Assembly (NCBI RefSeq): GCF_000960995.1
Contig: NZ_CP009435.1
Location: forward strand, 2,790,001-2,854,000
From: Burkholderia glumae LMG 2196 = ATCC 33617
GTDB lineage: Bacteria > Pseudomonadota > Gammaproteobacteria > Burkholderiales > Burkholderiaceae
Reading direction: 5' to 3'
Length of the DNA stretch: 64,000 nt
A model generated the notes under the pieces. The model saw nothing but the letters and a program-made list of their open reading frames with translations. It had not been told where the DNA came from and did not search any database. Below, in pieces: positions 1-9,029 of this stretch. Each line of letters starts with the position of its first letter. Within the stretch, counting starts at the first letter, position 1. The position numbers and the translations under genes were made by a program.

Positions 1-230
1 CATTCGTCGCGGCCCCAGTAGCGGCGGCCGTCCCAGTAGCGGTCGCCATGCCAGCCGACGTTGACGTCCACCACGGCCACGCCGGGCTGTCCGTAGCCAG
101 GCTGAGCGGCGTAACCGCCGCCGTAGCCGCTGTAGCCGCCGCCGTAGGCGGGGCCGGCCGGATAGGCGACGCAGCCGGTCAGCACGGCGCCGGCGGCGAG
201 CGCCGGCAGCAGCAAGACGAGCCTGTTCAT
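1..230 (-). CDS. Small glycine/tyrosine-rich lipoprotein (3' end outside window)
   Basis: The reading frame starts at the ATG complementary to 228-230 and is still open at base 1, so only the first 76 codons are visible. The N-terminus is MNRLVLLLPALAAGAVLTGC, a classical type II signal peptide ending in the lipobox LTGC; Cys20 would be lipidated and the protein anchored in the envelope. The mature part is rich in Gly and Tyr (repeats of GGGY/GYGGG type), followed by a VDVNVGWHGDRYWDGRRYW segment resembling small YXWGXW-like envelope proteins. No catalytic motif is visible, so the function is unknown. Its 5' region contains a long inverted repeat (252-285). Confidence 0.75.
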   Translation of the reverse strand, partial: MNRLVLLLPALAAGAVLTGCVAYPAGPAYGGGYSGYGGGYAAQPGYGQPGVAVVDVNVGWHGDRYWDGRRYWGRDE

Positions 231-251
231 GGCATTCCCCCAACTCGTGGT

Positions 252-285
252 GTGAAGATCGCAGCATAGGGGCAGCGATCTTCAC
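252..285. promoter_or_regulatory. 11-bp perfect inverted repeat upstream of the lipoprotein gene
   Basis: GTGAAGATCGC at 252-262 is repeated as its exact reverse complement at 275-285, with a 12-nt spacer. It lies 22 bp upstream of the lipoprotein start and in the 5' UTR/promoter zone of that gene. It could be a dimeric regulator operator or an RNA hairpin in the leader; the sequence alone does not decide. Confidence 0.5.
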
Positions 286-384
286 CGGCGGTAAGGGATT
301 GCAACCGTTGATGACGGCCGTGACGGCCGGGTGAAGGCCCGCTGAAGACCCGCTGGGGCCCGCGAGCCGCCGGCGCAGCCGGGG

Positions 385-2859
385 TCATGGCTGGCGGCTC
401 GCGGCCGTGTCCTCGGCGGGCTCGCTGCCCGGCGCGTTCTGGATCATCAGCATCTGCGGGCTCGACAGCGTGATGGAGGCGGCGCGCAGCTGTTTCAGGA
501 TCTCGAACAGCAGGTCGCTCTTGGTCGAGGCCGTCACGCGCGGGCTGTTCACGTAGCCGGTCACGCTGAGCGTGATGCCGTCCGGCGTGAGCTGGCTGAA
601 GGTCACCGACGGCGCCGGCTTTTCCAGAATCCCGGGGTGGGACCGGTAGGCGTTGAGCAGCAGGTCGCGCACCTGCTCGGGATCGGTGTTGAGCGGGAAC
701 GTCAGCATCAGGGTGGCCACCCCCTGGGTGCTGTTGCCCATCGTCACGTTGCGCAGGTTCTGCGAGATCAGCTGCGAGTTCGGCACGATCACGGTGGAGC
801 GGTCGGCGAGCTGGATTTCGGTGGCGCGCACGTTGATGCGGCGGATGTCGCCTTCCACGCCGCTGATGCTGACCATGTCGCCCACCTTCACCGGCCGCTC
901 GGTCAGCAGGATCAGCCCCGACACGAAGTTCTTGACGATCTCCTGCAGGCCGAAGCCGATCCCCACCGACAGCGCGCTGACGATCCACGCCAGGCTGCTC
1001 CACTGCACGCCCAGCAGCGACAGCGTCATCAGCACCAGCAGCACGTAGCCGAGGTTGCTGAACAGCGTGATGAGCGAGGCGCGCATGCCCGGGTCCATGC
1101 CGAGCGTGGGCAGGAACTCGTTGTCGAGCCAGAGGCGGATCGAGCGCAGCAGCCAGAAGCCGATCACCAGCGCGAGCACCGCGTTGACGATGCGGTCCGG
1201 CACGATGTTGAGACTGCGCAGCCGGGTGCCGCCGAGCATCGTGAGCATGCTGTCGAGCAGGTCGCTCGGGGTGGTGCCGAAGCCGCCCGTGACGAGCGCC
1301 AGCGCGGCGAGCAGCACCAGGAGCGCGACGCCGCAGCCCGACAGCAGCGTCGAGGCCTGTTCGAGATGGTGATCGGCGAGCCCGAACAGATGCTTGATGG
1401 TGTTGCCGCTCGCGTAGCTGGTGGAGAACAGGCTCGCGCAGACGTCGCGCGTGAGCTGGGTCAGCACGTAGAAGCTGCACAGCACGATCTCGAACCAGAC
1501 CAGCTCGTAGGTGATGAAGCGCGCCACCGTGATGTAGCCGATCAGGAGCGCGGCGAGCGAGGCGATCACGGCCAGCGTCACGCCCGCGTGGATCAGGCCG
1601 GTCAGCGTGGAGCGCGCCTCGGGCGGCTCGCCGGCCGCGGCCAGCTCGGCGCGCGCGCGGTTGGCGCGCAGCAGCGAGGCGCCGATCGTCAGCGCCACCA
1701 CCAGCGCGACGATACCGCGCCCGAACACGGTCACGGGCAGGCTCGTGTCGGCGATCCGGTTCAGCTGTTCGAGCGTGCCGGACACCATCAGCAGCGCGGC
1801 CAGGACGGTCGGGAAGCGCTGCATCGCGAGCGCCACCGGGTCGGCGATGGCGGGCAGCCGCCAGCTCGGATGGCGCGTGCAGAGCAGCGCGCGGCCGAGG
1901 CCGGCGATCAGCGCGCAGGTCAGGGCCAGCTCGGCGAGCTTCCCGGCGAAGTCGTCGAGCGCGGGCGTGAGCGCGTCGCCGCGCGTGAGCGCGAGCAGCA
2001 GCAGCTGCATGGCGGTGCCGGTGGCCAGCAGGGTGGCGAGCGCGGTGGTCAGCGCCAGCGCGCTGCGGCGCAGCCGGGTGGGCGGCAGCCGGTTCAGGCA
2101 GAACCACGAGAAGCCGCGTTCGAGCAGGCGCCGGCCCAAGCTCCAGGTCGCCACGCCCAGCACCAGCATCACCAGCGTGCCGACGCGCCGCTCGGGGTCC
2201 CAGGCGAACGCGAACTGCGCGGCGATCTGGCCGAAGAACGCGTGCAGGCGCTGGCGGTCGCCGGGCAGCGGGGTGTGCAGCGGCGCCCAGAACGTCGGCC
2301 CGAGCAGGCTGCCCGAGCGCAGCGCGAGCTGGTCGCGCAACAGTCCGCGCCGCAGCTTCGCGAATTGCTGGTTGAGGTTGGTGAGGTCCACCTTTTCGGC
2401 GCTGGCCTGCTTGATCACCGCATCGAGCTGGTCGCGGCGCGCGGTCAGGTCGGCGCGCTGCCGCGCCACGGCCGGCGTTTCCGGCGCCGCGCCGGCCGCG
2501 GGCGGAGGACCGAGCACGTCGAGCTGCGCCTGCAGCTGCGCGCGTTGCGGCGTGAGCGCGTCGAGCAGGTTGTCGACGTTGGTGCCGAGCTGCTCGGCGG
2601 CCGCGTCGAGCGTGTCGAGCTGCTGGTTGCTGGTGGCGGCCGAGGTCTGCTGCTTGATGCGGTCCTGCTCGGCCTGCAGGCGCTTGAGCGAGGCCACGGC
2701 ATCGTCGTAGGAGATCGACGGCGCGGCGGCGGCGCTCGCGCTGGTGGCCGAGGCGGCGAACGGCGCGGCCTGCGCGGGCCGGAGCGGCATGGCGATGAGG
2801 CCGAGCAGCATCCACGTCATTGGCGCGAGCAGGCGCGCCAGTCGGGCGGTCAGGGGCAT
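385..2859 (-). CDS. DUF3772/MscS-family mechanosensitive channel
   Basis: This is an 824-aa inner-membrane protein. It has an N-terminal signal-like hydrophobic segment cleaving near PAQA, then a periplasmic coiled-coil-rich domain (about residues 45-200, of DUF3772 type, with repeated LKRLQAEQDRIKQQ-like heptads). About ten hydrophobic segments follow, and a C-terminal MscS core runs from about residue 600 to 780. The MscS core is recognisable from the pore helix region (LSALSVGIGFGLQEIVKNF) and the beta domain (RPVKVGDMVSISGVEGDIRRI), including the family's GLQE and GDxV motifs. Proteins of this type release solutes on hypo-osmotic shock. The gene stands alone; the choice of start is supported by the signal segment. 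Confidence 0.88.
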   Translation of the reverse strand: MPLTARLARLLAPMTWMLLGLIAMPLRPAQAAPFAASATSASAAAAPSISYDDAVASLKRLQAEQDRIKQQTSAATSNQQLDTLDAAAEQLGTNVDNLLDALTPQRAQLQAQLDVLGPPPAAGAAPETPAVARQRADLTARRDQLDAVIKQASAEKVDLTNLNQQFAKLRRGLLRDQLALRSGSLLGPTFWAPLHTPLPGDRQRLHAFFGQIAAQFAFAWDPERRVGTLVMLVLGVATWSLGRRLLERGFSWFCLNRLPPTRLRRSALALTTALATLLATGTAMQLLLLALTRGDALTPALDDFAGKLAELALTCALIAGLGRALLCTRHPSWRLPAIADPVALAMQRFPTVLAALLMVSGTLEQLNRIADTSLPVTVFGRGIVALVVALTIGASLLRANRARAELAAAGEPPEARSTLTGLIHAGVTLAVIASLAALLIGYITVARFITYELVWFEIVLCSFYVLTQLTRDVCASLFSTSYASGNTIKHLFGLADHHLEQASTLLSGCGVALLVLLAALALVTGGFGTTPSDLLDSMLTMLGGTRLRSLNIVPDRIVNAVLALVIGFWLLRSIRLWLDNEFLPTLGMDPGMRASLITLFSNLGYVLLVLMTLSLLGVQWSSLAWIVSALSVGIGFGLQEIVKNFVSGLILLTERPVKVGDMVSISGVEGDIRRINVRATEIQLADRSTVIVPNSQLISQNLRNVTMGNSTQGVATLMLTFPLNTDPEQVRDLLLNAYRSHPGILEKPAPSVTFSQLTPDGITLSVTGYVNSPRVTASTKSDLLFEILKQLRAASITLSSPQMLMIQNAPGSEPAEDTAASRQP

Positions 2860-3429
2860 GGACGAAACACCTTTTTCTTGTCGGCGCGGCCAGCGGCGGC
2901 CGGCGATGCGGGCCGCCAGCTTGCCACGAAGCGCGGGATCGAGATGTTACCGGCTGCGCCGGCGGATGGGGAGCGCGCCGTGGGCGTGGGCCGGCGCGGC
3001 GGGCGCGCCAGCGAGGCCGGGCGGCGCGCTCGGGCGCGCGGCCCTGGGCCGCCGGCCAAGGTGCCGGCGCGCGGCCGAGGCATGGCGCCGCCTCGCGCGG
3101 CGCGCATGCCGCGTCACAGATGGTTACGCCCGTTACATTGCGAGCGCGGCCCCGCGGGCGCCGTCGCGGCGGCGCGCGGTCCGGCGGGATACGCTGGCAC
3201 CGGCCAGCGAGCCGGGATGCCGCGCGTCCGGCCGCGCCGGGCCCGAGCGCGGCCGCCGCCCGCGCAACGGGTGTCTCGCGAACCGTATTGCCCGGGGAGG
3301 TCGCGCGTGGCAAAGTTCGCTACCGACCCTTTATTGGGTCTACCGCTGCGCGCAGCATGCCGGGCTGCCCGCGCGTGCGGATTTCGGCGTCGACCCGGCG
3401 TCGATCCGGCGGCGTGCCGCCAAGGCCGG
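2860..3429. other. Non-coding region upstream of the mechanosensitive channel
   Basis: No credible gene is visible. The open frames here are GC-driven and lack ribosome-binding sites or recognisable domains. A short hairpin (GACCC at 3325-3329, GGGTC at 3336-3340) lies near the start of the acyltransferase remnant. The promoter of the minus-strand channel gene should lie in 2860-3000. Confidence 0.5.
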
Positions 3430-3620
3430 CTCGTCGCCGACACGGCACGGCGGCTCGGCATCGCCCAAGTCTGCGCCTATGATGCGATGTGCAGCGAGGC
3501 CGGCTGCCTGAGGCGCGCGGGCGACGGGCGCGGCAGGGCCTGTCGTTCGACGGCTCGCGCCTGACGCCGCACGGCGCGCGCGACCTGATGAGCCGCATCG
3601 CGCCGCAGTTGCCGCACTGA
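3430..3620 (+). pseudogene. Frameshifted C-terminal remnant of an SGNH-type acyltransferase
   Basis: Two overlapping plus-strand frames together give a typical SGNH/acyltransferase-3 C-terminus. One frame reads RRLGIAQVCAYDAMCSEAGC and then LRRAGDG (about 3454-3530). The next part, LSFDGSRLTPHGARDLMSRI followed by APQLPH and a stop at 3618-3620, lies in a different frame. The D-x(3-4)-H part (here the DGSRLTPHG stretch) is the usual catalytic Asp/His block at the end of OafA-like O-acyltransferases. No start codon, membrane region or upstream half is present, so this is a decayed remnant and not a gene. The family assignment rests on motif resemblance only. Confidence 0.6.
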
Positions 3621-3683
3621 AGCGGCACCGCCGCGGCGGCGCATCGATTGCCGGCATGGACCACCTTTGCGGAGGGCATCGAG

Positions 3684-4502
3684 ATGGCATTTCCCAACCG
3701 GCCGATCGCGTTCGTTCTGGCGGCCTCGAATCACGGCACCATGATCGTGAACCGCCACGATCACAATACCGCCGTGGAGGGCTACACCTACGGCGTCGGG
3801 CACCAGATCCTGCAGAACGGCTGCTTCGACGCGAGCGAGATCGGCTTCGTGCTGGCGATGCTCACGCGCCGCCGCGAGCTGCACGGTGACGGGATCGTGG
3901 CGATCGACGGCGGCGCCAACATCGGCGTGCATACGATCGAATGGGCGCGGCACATGCATGGCTGGGGCCGGGTGCTGAGCTTCGAGGCCCAGGAGATCGT
4001 GTTCTACGCGCTGGCCGGCAACATCGTGCTGAACAACTGCCTGAACGCGCGCGCCAAGCTGGCCGCGCTCGGCGAGCGCTGCGGCGAGCTGGTGATCCCG
4101 CAGCCCGACTATCTCTCGCAGGCGAGCTTCGGCAGCCTGGAGCTGCGCCGCCGTGACGGCAACGAATTCATCGGCCAGGTGATTTCGTATGACACGGCGG
4201 CCGGCACCACGGTGCCGATGGTCAGCATCGATTCGCTGGGCCTCGCGCGCGTGGACCTGATTAAGCTCGACATCGAGGGCATGGAGCTGGAGGCGCTCAC
4301 GGGCGCGCGCGACACGCTGCGCCGCTGCCGGCCGATGCTGACCATCGAGGTGCTGAAGACCGATCCGGTGCTGGTCGAGCGCTTCCTCGACGAGTTCGGC
4401 TACCGCTGCGTGCCGGCCGGGCTGAACATGATCGCCGTGCATCGCGACGACCCGGTTTCGCCGCATCTGCAGCAGGGCGACGGCGTGGTCTACATCAGTT
4501 GA
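3684..4502 (+). CDS. FkbM-family SAM-dependent methyltransferase
   Basis: This is a 272-aa protein starting at ATG 3684, preceded by GGAGGG at 3671-3676 with good spacing; an in-frame ATG at 3648 has no ribosome-binding site. The Rossmann-fold SAM-binding signature is IVAIDGGANIGVHTIEWA (about residues 72-89), and a later segment ISYDTAAGTTVPMVSIDSLG leads to the FkbM hallmark VDLIKLDIEGMELEALTGA. The family O-methylates sugars, lipids or small molecules; the substrate here is unknown. The gene stands alone after a decayed acyltransferase, so it may once have belonged to a glycan-modification locus. Confidence 0.85.
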   Translation: MAFPNRPIAFVLAASNHGTMIVNRHDHNTAVEGYTYGVGHQILQNGCFDASEIGFVLAMLTRRRELHGDGIVAIDGGANIGVHTIEWARHMHGWGRVLSFEAQEIVFYALAGNIVLNNCLNARAKLAALGERCGELVIPQPDYLSQASFGSLELRRRDGNEFIGQVISYDTAAGTTVPMVSIDSLGLARVDLIKLDIEGMELEALTGARDTLRRCRPMLTIEVLKTDPVLVERFLDEFGYRCVPAGLNMIAVHRDDPVSPHLQQGDGVVYIS

Positions 4503-4997
4503 ACCGCGGCCGCGCCGGGATCTCCCGGGCCGCTCCCCGTGCCGCAGCCTCGTCGATCGTCAAAAATCGAAAGATTTTCGTAATATTCCTGTCGGAAACG
4601 GCCACGTTTCGATATCCTGCCGGTGTGGCGGTCGTGTCCGGCGCCAAGCGTGCATGGCCCGATCCCGGAGCGCCAGCCCCTAGCAGTGAAAACCCGCTAG
4701 GGGCTTGCCTTTACGTAGTCGCCGCCGGAGTCGTCGGCGCGCTTTTCCAGTATCATGCGCGGAGCGCGGCGCAGGCTCGACACACCGGGGGCGGATCGTC
4801 GGCCGCTCGTCGGAACCGGCTCGGCTTGCGAAAAACAATTTGTAATGTTGCTCCGTTAGACTCGCGCATCCTGACGCCGGCAGGGGCCGGGGCGTCATGC
4901 CTGCGAAGACCGCGTCCGGGGACGCGGCCGCATACGACGGCGGCAACGGCGGCGGCGTCAATTCTCGCGACAGGTTCCAGCCTGACTTTTCAGATTC
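4503..4997. other. Intergenic region upstream of mprF
   Basis: No gene is supported. The region contains a locally AT-richer patch (4560-4610) and a strong hairpin at 4675-4705. The stretch 4830-4860 (aaaacaatttgtaatgttg) is the most AT-rich sequence near mprF and the likeliest promoter zone. Confidence 0.5.
4675..4705. terminator. 10-bp perfect stem hairpin, terminator-like
   Basis: AGCCCCTAGC at 4675-4684 pairs perfectly with GCTAGGGGCT at 4696-4705 around an 11-nt loop. It lies between the FkbM gene and mprF. Only a weak T-rich tail follows on the plus strand (ttgccttta), so it may end FkbM transcription or be an unrelated structured element. Confidence 0.4.
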
Positions 4998-7580
4998 ATG
5001 TCCTTCAGTGATTTATCGCGGCGCGCGGCGGCCAAGATCGCGCGCGTTCGCCAGTCCATTCCGCTCGATCGGCTTGTCTCGCCGCTGCTCGCGCTCGGCA
5101 TCGGCATTGCGCTGCTGTTCGTGTTCCAGCACCTGTCGGAGACCGTCGACTACAAGTCGGTGATCCGCAACCTGCGCCACCTGGCGCCCGGCGAATGGGC
5201 CGGCGCGCTCGGCGCCACCGCGCTCAGCTACGCCGGCTTGGTGGCGCGCGACGCGATCGGCCTGCGCTACGTGGGCGCGAAGGTGCCGCGCGTGTCGCTG
5301 TGGATCGGCACCATCGCCGGCACCGCGCTCGGCAACGCCACCGGCTTCGGCGCGCTGACGGGCGGCGCGGTGCGGGTGCGCGTGTACGGCGCCTCGGGCG
5401 TGAGCGCGGCCCAGGTCGGCCGCATGACGGTGTTCATGGGCGGCACGCTGGTGCTCGGCATCGTCGCCATGACGGCGTTCGGCATGGTGGGCGGCTCCGG
5501 GCCGCTGGCCTCGATGCTGCCGGTGGCGAGCGGCTGGCTGCGTGCCACCGGCGTGGTGCTGCTGGTGCTGCTGGCCGGGCTGATCGCCTGCTGCGGGCCG
5601 GTGCCGCGCCAGCTCCGCTGGCGCTGGCTGTCGTTCGACGTGCCGTCGCGGCGCGACCTGATCGGCCAGCTGGTGTTCGCGATGGTCGACGTCGCCGCGG
5701 CCGGTCTCGCGCTGTGGTCGCTGCTGCCGCACGGCCACGTCGACCTGGTCACCTTCCTCACCGTCTACGCGGCCGCGCTGCTGCTCGGCATGATCGGCCA
5801 CACGCCGGGCGGGATCGGCGTGTTCGAGGCGGCCATGACGTTCGCGCTCGGCGGCGCGGTGCCGCCCACCTCGATGCTGGCCGCGCTGATCGCCTATCGC
5901 GCGATCTATTTCGGCGTGCCGCTGGTGCTGTCGGCCGGCCTGCTGGCCGTGTTCGAGGGGCGCGCGGTCAGCCAGCGTTTCGTCTCGTCGCAGGCCGCCC
6001 AGGTCTCGCAGCTCGCACCGCTGTTCCTGAGCCTCGTCACCTTCGCGGTGGGCAGCATGCTGGTGGTGTCGGGCGCCACGCCGGCGTTCTGGCAGCGCAT
6101 CGCCGTGCTGCGCAACGTGATTCCGCTATGGGTGCTCGAAGGCTCGCAGGTGCTCTGCAGCGTGCTCGGCGTGTCGCTGCTGTTCGTCGCGCGCGGGCTG
6201 CTGCGCCGGCTCGACGCCGCCTGGTGGATGGCGCTCGCGCTCACGCTCGCCAGCCTCGCGCTGTCGTTCGCCAAGGGGCTGGCGTTCGTCGAGGCCGGCG
6301 TGCTGGTGGTGCTGTTGCTGCTGCTGCTGGTGTCGCGGCGCCGCTTCAACCGGCATTCCTCGCTGTTCGCCGAGCCGTTTACGGTCGGCTGGTTCGTCTC
6401 GGTGGCGCTGGTGCTGATGCTGGCGGTCTGGGTGCTGCTGTTCGCGTTCCGCGACATTCCCTACACGCATGGAATCTGGTCGCAATTCTCGTTCGACGAG
6501 CGCGCCTCGCGCGCGCTGCGCGCCACGCTCGCGGCCGGGGTGTTCGCGGCGATGGTCTCGCTCTGGCAGCTGCTGCGCCCGGCGGCCGGCCGCTTCGTGG
6601 TGCCCGAGCCGCAGGATCTGGCCGACGCGGCGCGCATCATTCGCGCGCAGGAGCGCAGCGACGTGGGCCTCGCGCTGATGGGCGACAAGAGCTTCCTGTT
6701 TTCCGAGTCGCGCGAGGCGTTCCTGATGTACGCCAAGCACGGCCGCACCTGGGCCGCGCTCTACGATCCGGTCGGCCCGCGCCACGAGTGGGCCGGGCTC
6801 GTCAACCAGTTCATCGCGCGCGCCCACTCGCACGGCGGGCGCGCCGCGTTCTACCAGGTGCGGGCCGAGGCGCTGCCGCTCTATCTCGACGCCGGCCTCA
6901 CGCTCGTCAAGCTCGGCGAGGAGGCCCACATCGCGCTCGAGCGCTTCGACCTGAAGGGGGCGAACCGCTCGCATCTGCGCTACGCGCTGCGGCGCGGCGA
7001 CCGCGATGCGATGTCGGTGGAGGTGATTCCGCCGCACGGCGTGCCCGACATGCTGCCGGTGCTGCGCGAGATCTCCGACGACTGGCTCGACAGCCGCGAC
7101 GCGCGCGAGAAGAGCTTCTCGATCGCCGCGTTCCACGACGGCTATCTCGCCACCCAGTCGGTGATGCTGGTGCGCCAGAACGACGTGCCGGTGGCGTTCG
7201 TCACGTTCATGACCACCGACCTGAACACCGACGCGACGGTGGGCGTGATGCGGCACGTGCCCGAGGCCTCGCCCTATGCGATGGAATACCTGTTCACGCA
7301 GCTCGCGCTGTACCTGAAGGAGGCCGGCTTCCGGCGCCTGAGCCTCGGCATGGCGCCGTTTTCGGGGATGGGCACGGCGCCGATGTCGTCGGTCTGGCAC
7401 CGGCTCGGCCGCGTGGTCTGGCGCTTCGGCGGGCGGTTCTACAATTTCCGCGGCTTGCGCGCGTTCAAGAGCAAGTTCGAGCCGCAATGGGAGCCGCGCT
7501 ATCTCGCGGCGTCCGGATCGGTCGGCGTTTTCGTTACACTCGCGGATCTTTCCTTGCTGGCGGGAGGTCGGCGTTCATGA
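4998..7580 (+). CDS. mprF: Bifunctional lysylphosphatidylglycerol synthase/flippase MprF
   Basis: This is an 860-aa inner-membrane protein with the two-part MprF architecture. About residues 20-530 form the polytopic flippase domain (12-14 hydrophobic segments, with a GHTPGGIGVFEA stretch). About 540-850 form the cytosolic GNAT-like aminoacyl transferase domain (DUF2156), ending in the family signature YNFRGLRAFKSKFEPQW. MprF transfers lysine from Lys-tRNA to phosphatidylglycerol and flips the cationic lipid outward, which lowers susceptibility to cationic peptides and acid. The stop overlaps the next gene's start by 4 bp (ATGA, 7577-7580), so the two are translationally coupled. Confidence 0.9.
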   Translation: MSFSDLSRRAAAKIARVRQSIPLDRLVSPLLALGIGIALLFVFQHLSETVDYKSVIRNLRHLAPGEWAGALGATALSYAGLVARDAIGLRYVGAKVPRVSLWIGTIAGTALGNATGFGALTGGAVRVRVYGASGVSAAQVGRMTVFMGGTLVLGIVAMTAFGMVGGSGPLASMLPVASGWLRATGVVLLVLLAGLIACCGPVPRQLRWRWLSFDVPSRRDLIGQLVFAMVDVAAAGLALWSLLPHGHVDLVTFLTVYAAALLLGMIGHTPGGIGVFEAAMTFALGGAVPPTSMLAALIAYRAIYFGVPLVLSAGLLAVFEGRAVSQRFVSSQAAQVSQLAPLFLSLVTFAVGSMLVVSGATPAFWQRIAVLRNVIPLWVLEGSQVLCSVLGVSLLFVARGLLRRLDAAWWMALALTLASLALSFAKGLAFVEAGVLVVLLLLLLVSRRRFNRHSSLFAEPFTVGWFVSVALVLMLAVWVLLFAFRDIPYTHGIWSQFSFDERASRALRATLAAGVFAAMVSLWQLLRPAAGRFVVPEPQDLADAARIIRAQERSDVGLALMGDKSFLFSESREAFLMYAKHGRTWAALYDPVGPRHEWAGLVNQFIARAHSHGGRAAFYQVRAEALPLYLDAGLTLVKLGEEAHIALERFDLKGANRSHLRYALRRGDRDAMSVEVIPPHGVPDMLPVLREISDDWLDSRDAREKSFSIAAFHDGYLATQSVMLVRQNDVPVAFVTFMTTDLNTDATVGVMRHVPEASPYAMEYLFTQLALYLKEAGFRRLSLGMAPFSGMGTAPMSSVWHRLGRVVWRFGGRFYNFRGLRAFKSKFEPQWEPRYLAASGSVGVFVTLADLSLLAGGRRS

Positions 7581-8935
7581 TGATTCAGGGTTGGAAGCGG
7601 CACGCGGCGGTGGCCGCGGCGGCACTCGCATTGGTGCAGGCGCCCGGCGCGCAGGCGAAGACGGACAGGGCGGCCAGCGCGGCCGCGCATGCCGAGGCGG
7701 CGAGTCCCGCCTCGGGCGCGACGCTCGCCGGCCGCAGTTCGGGCCGGCTGCCGGGCGGGCGCTACGGGGACGTGACCGTGGTGCGGCCGGACGGCGAGGT
7801 GCGCGGCTTCGTGGTGCTGTATTCGGCCGCGGGCGGCTGGAGCGCGGCCGATCAGGCGACCGCCGAGGCGCTCGCGAAGGCGGGCGCGCTGACGGTGGGC
7901 GTCGATACGGCGCGCTACGCCGCGAACCTCGCGAAGACCAAGGAAAGCTGCCACGAGCTGGTGGGCGACGCCGAGGCGGTCAGCCATCAGCTCGAACGGC
8001 AGCTGAAGACCCCGCGCTATTTCGCGCCGATCGTGGCCGGCATCGGGCAGGGCGGCACGCTCGCGCGCCAGGTGCTCGCGCAGGCGCCCGAAAACACGAT
8101 TTCGGGCGCGGTGGCGGTGGCGCCGGCCGCCAGGCTCGATCCGCGCTTCAAGATGTGCCCGCCGGACCCGACCGTGAGCCGCCGCAAGATTCCCGGCTTC
8201 GTCGACACGGCCGCCAGCGGCGACGTGGAGCGGCTCGTCACGCTGCTCGCGCCGCACCTGCACGACGGCAGCGCCGACCAACTCGACGTGTCGGACCTGC
8301 CGCTCGTCGAGCTGCCGGCCGCGCCGGGCGGCGCGGCCGCCGGCAGCGGGCTGCTCGCGATCGTGATCTCCGGCGACGGCGGCTGGCGCGATCTCGACAA
8401 GACCATCGCCGAAGCGCTGCAGAAGGACGGCGTGGCGGTGATCGGCTGGGACAGCCTGCGCTACTTCTGGAGCGAGAAGACGCCGGCGCAGACCAGCCAC
8501 GATCTGGCGCGCGTGATGCAGACCTACATGGCGCGCTGGCACGCCTCGCACGTCGCGCTGATCGGCTACTCGTTCGGCGCCGACGTGATGCCGTTCGCCT
8601 ACAACCGGCTGCCGCCGTCGCTGAAGGACAAGGTCGCCGTGATCTCGCTGCTCGGCTTCGCGCCGGCCGCCGATTTCCAGATCCGCGTGACGGGCTGGCT
8701 CGGCATGCCGGCAAGCGACAAGGCGCTGCAGGTGCGGCCCGAGTTCGACAAGCTGCCGCTCGCGCGGGTGCAGTGCTTCTACGGCGCCACCGAGGAGGAC
8801 ACGCTGTGCCCGGCGCTGGCCAAGACCGGTGCCGAGGTGATCAAGACGGGCGGCGATCACCATTTCGGCGGCGACTACATCGCGCTCGAGCGGCGCATTC
8901 TCGACGCGCTGCGCCGCAACGCGGCGCAGCACTGA
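7577..8935 (+). CDS. acvB: AcvB/VirJ-family periplasmic lipase, partner of MprF
   Basis: This is a 452-aa protein with an N-terminal signal peptide (hydrophobic AAVAAAALALVQAPGAQA). It has two alpha/beta-hydrolase-like halves. The C-terminal VirJ half carries the nucleophile elbow ALIGYSFGADVMPF, an acidic ATEEDTLCP segment and a final HHFGGDY with the expected His. The first half has GIGQGG where a nucleophile would be, so only the second half looks catalytic. In alpha-proteobacteria, AcvB/AtvA proteins are encoded next to the lysyl-PG synthase and hydrolyse lysyl-PG in the periplasm; the 4-bp overlap with mprF supports that role. The ATG at 7577 is chosen because it begins the signal peptide. 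Confidence 0.88.
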   Translation: MMIQGWKRHAAVAAAALALVQAPGAQAKTDRAASAAAHAEAASPASGATLAGRSSGRLPGGRYGDVTVVRPDGEVRGFVVLYSAAGGWSAADQATAEALAKAGALTVGVDTARYAANLAKTKESCHELVGDAEAVSHQLERQLKTPRYFAPIVAGIGQGGTLARQVLAQAPENTISGAVAVAPAARLDPRFKMCPPDPTVSRRKIPGFVDTAASGDVERLVTLLAPHLHDGSADQLDVSDLPLVELPAAPGGAAAGSGLLAIVISGDGGWRDLDKTIAEALQKDGVAVIGWDSLRYFWSEKTPAQTSHDLARVMQTYMARWHASHVALIGYSFGADVMPFAYNRLPPSLKDKVAVISLLGFAPAADFQIRVTGWLGMPASDKALQVRPEFDKLPLARVQCFYGATEEDTLCPALAKTGAEVIKTGGDHHFGGDYIALERRILDALRRNAAQH

Positions 8936-9029
8936 GCGCGGGGCGGGACGGGCGGCGCGGCCGCCCGGCTTCGCGAGGGCGGCGCCCCTGGCCGTCTCGT
9001 AGCTGACGACCACGCGCCGCCCGCATGGC

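Noticed and set aside
227..3313. A 1028-codon minus-strand frame over the mechanosensitive channel gene
   Set aside because: It is a shadow of the channel gene; the alternative frame is Arg/Ala-rich with no family similarity, while the 824-aa frame has full MscS motifs.
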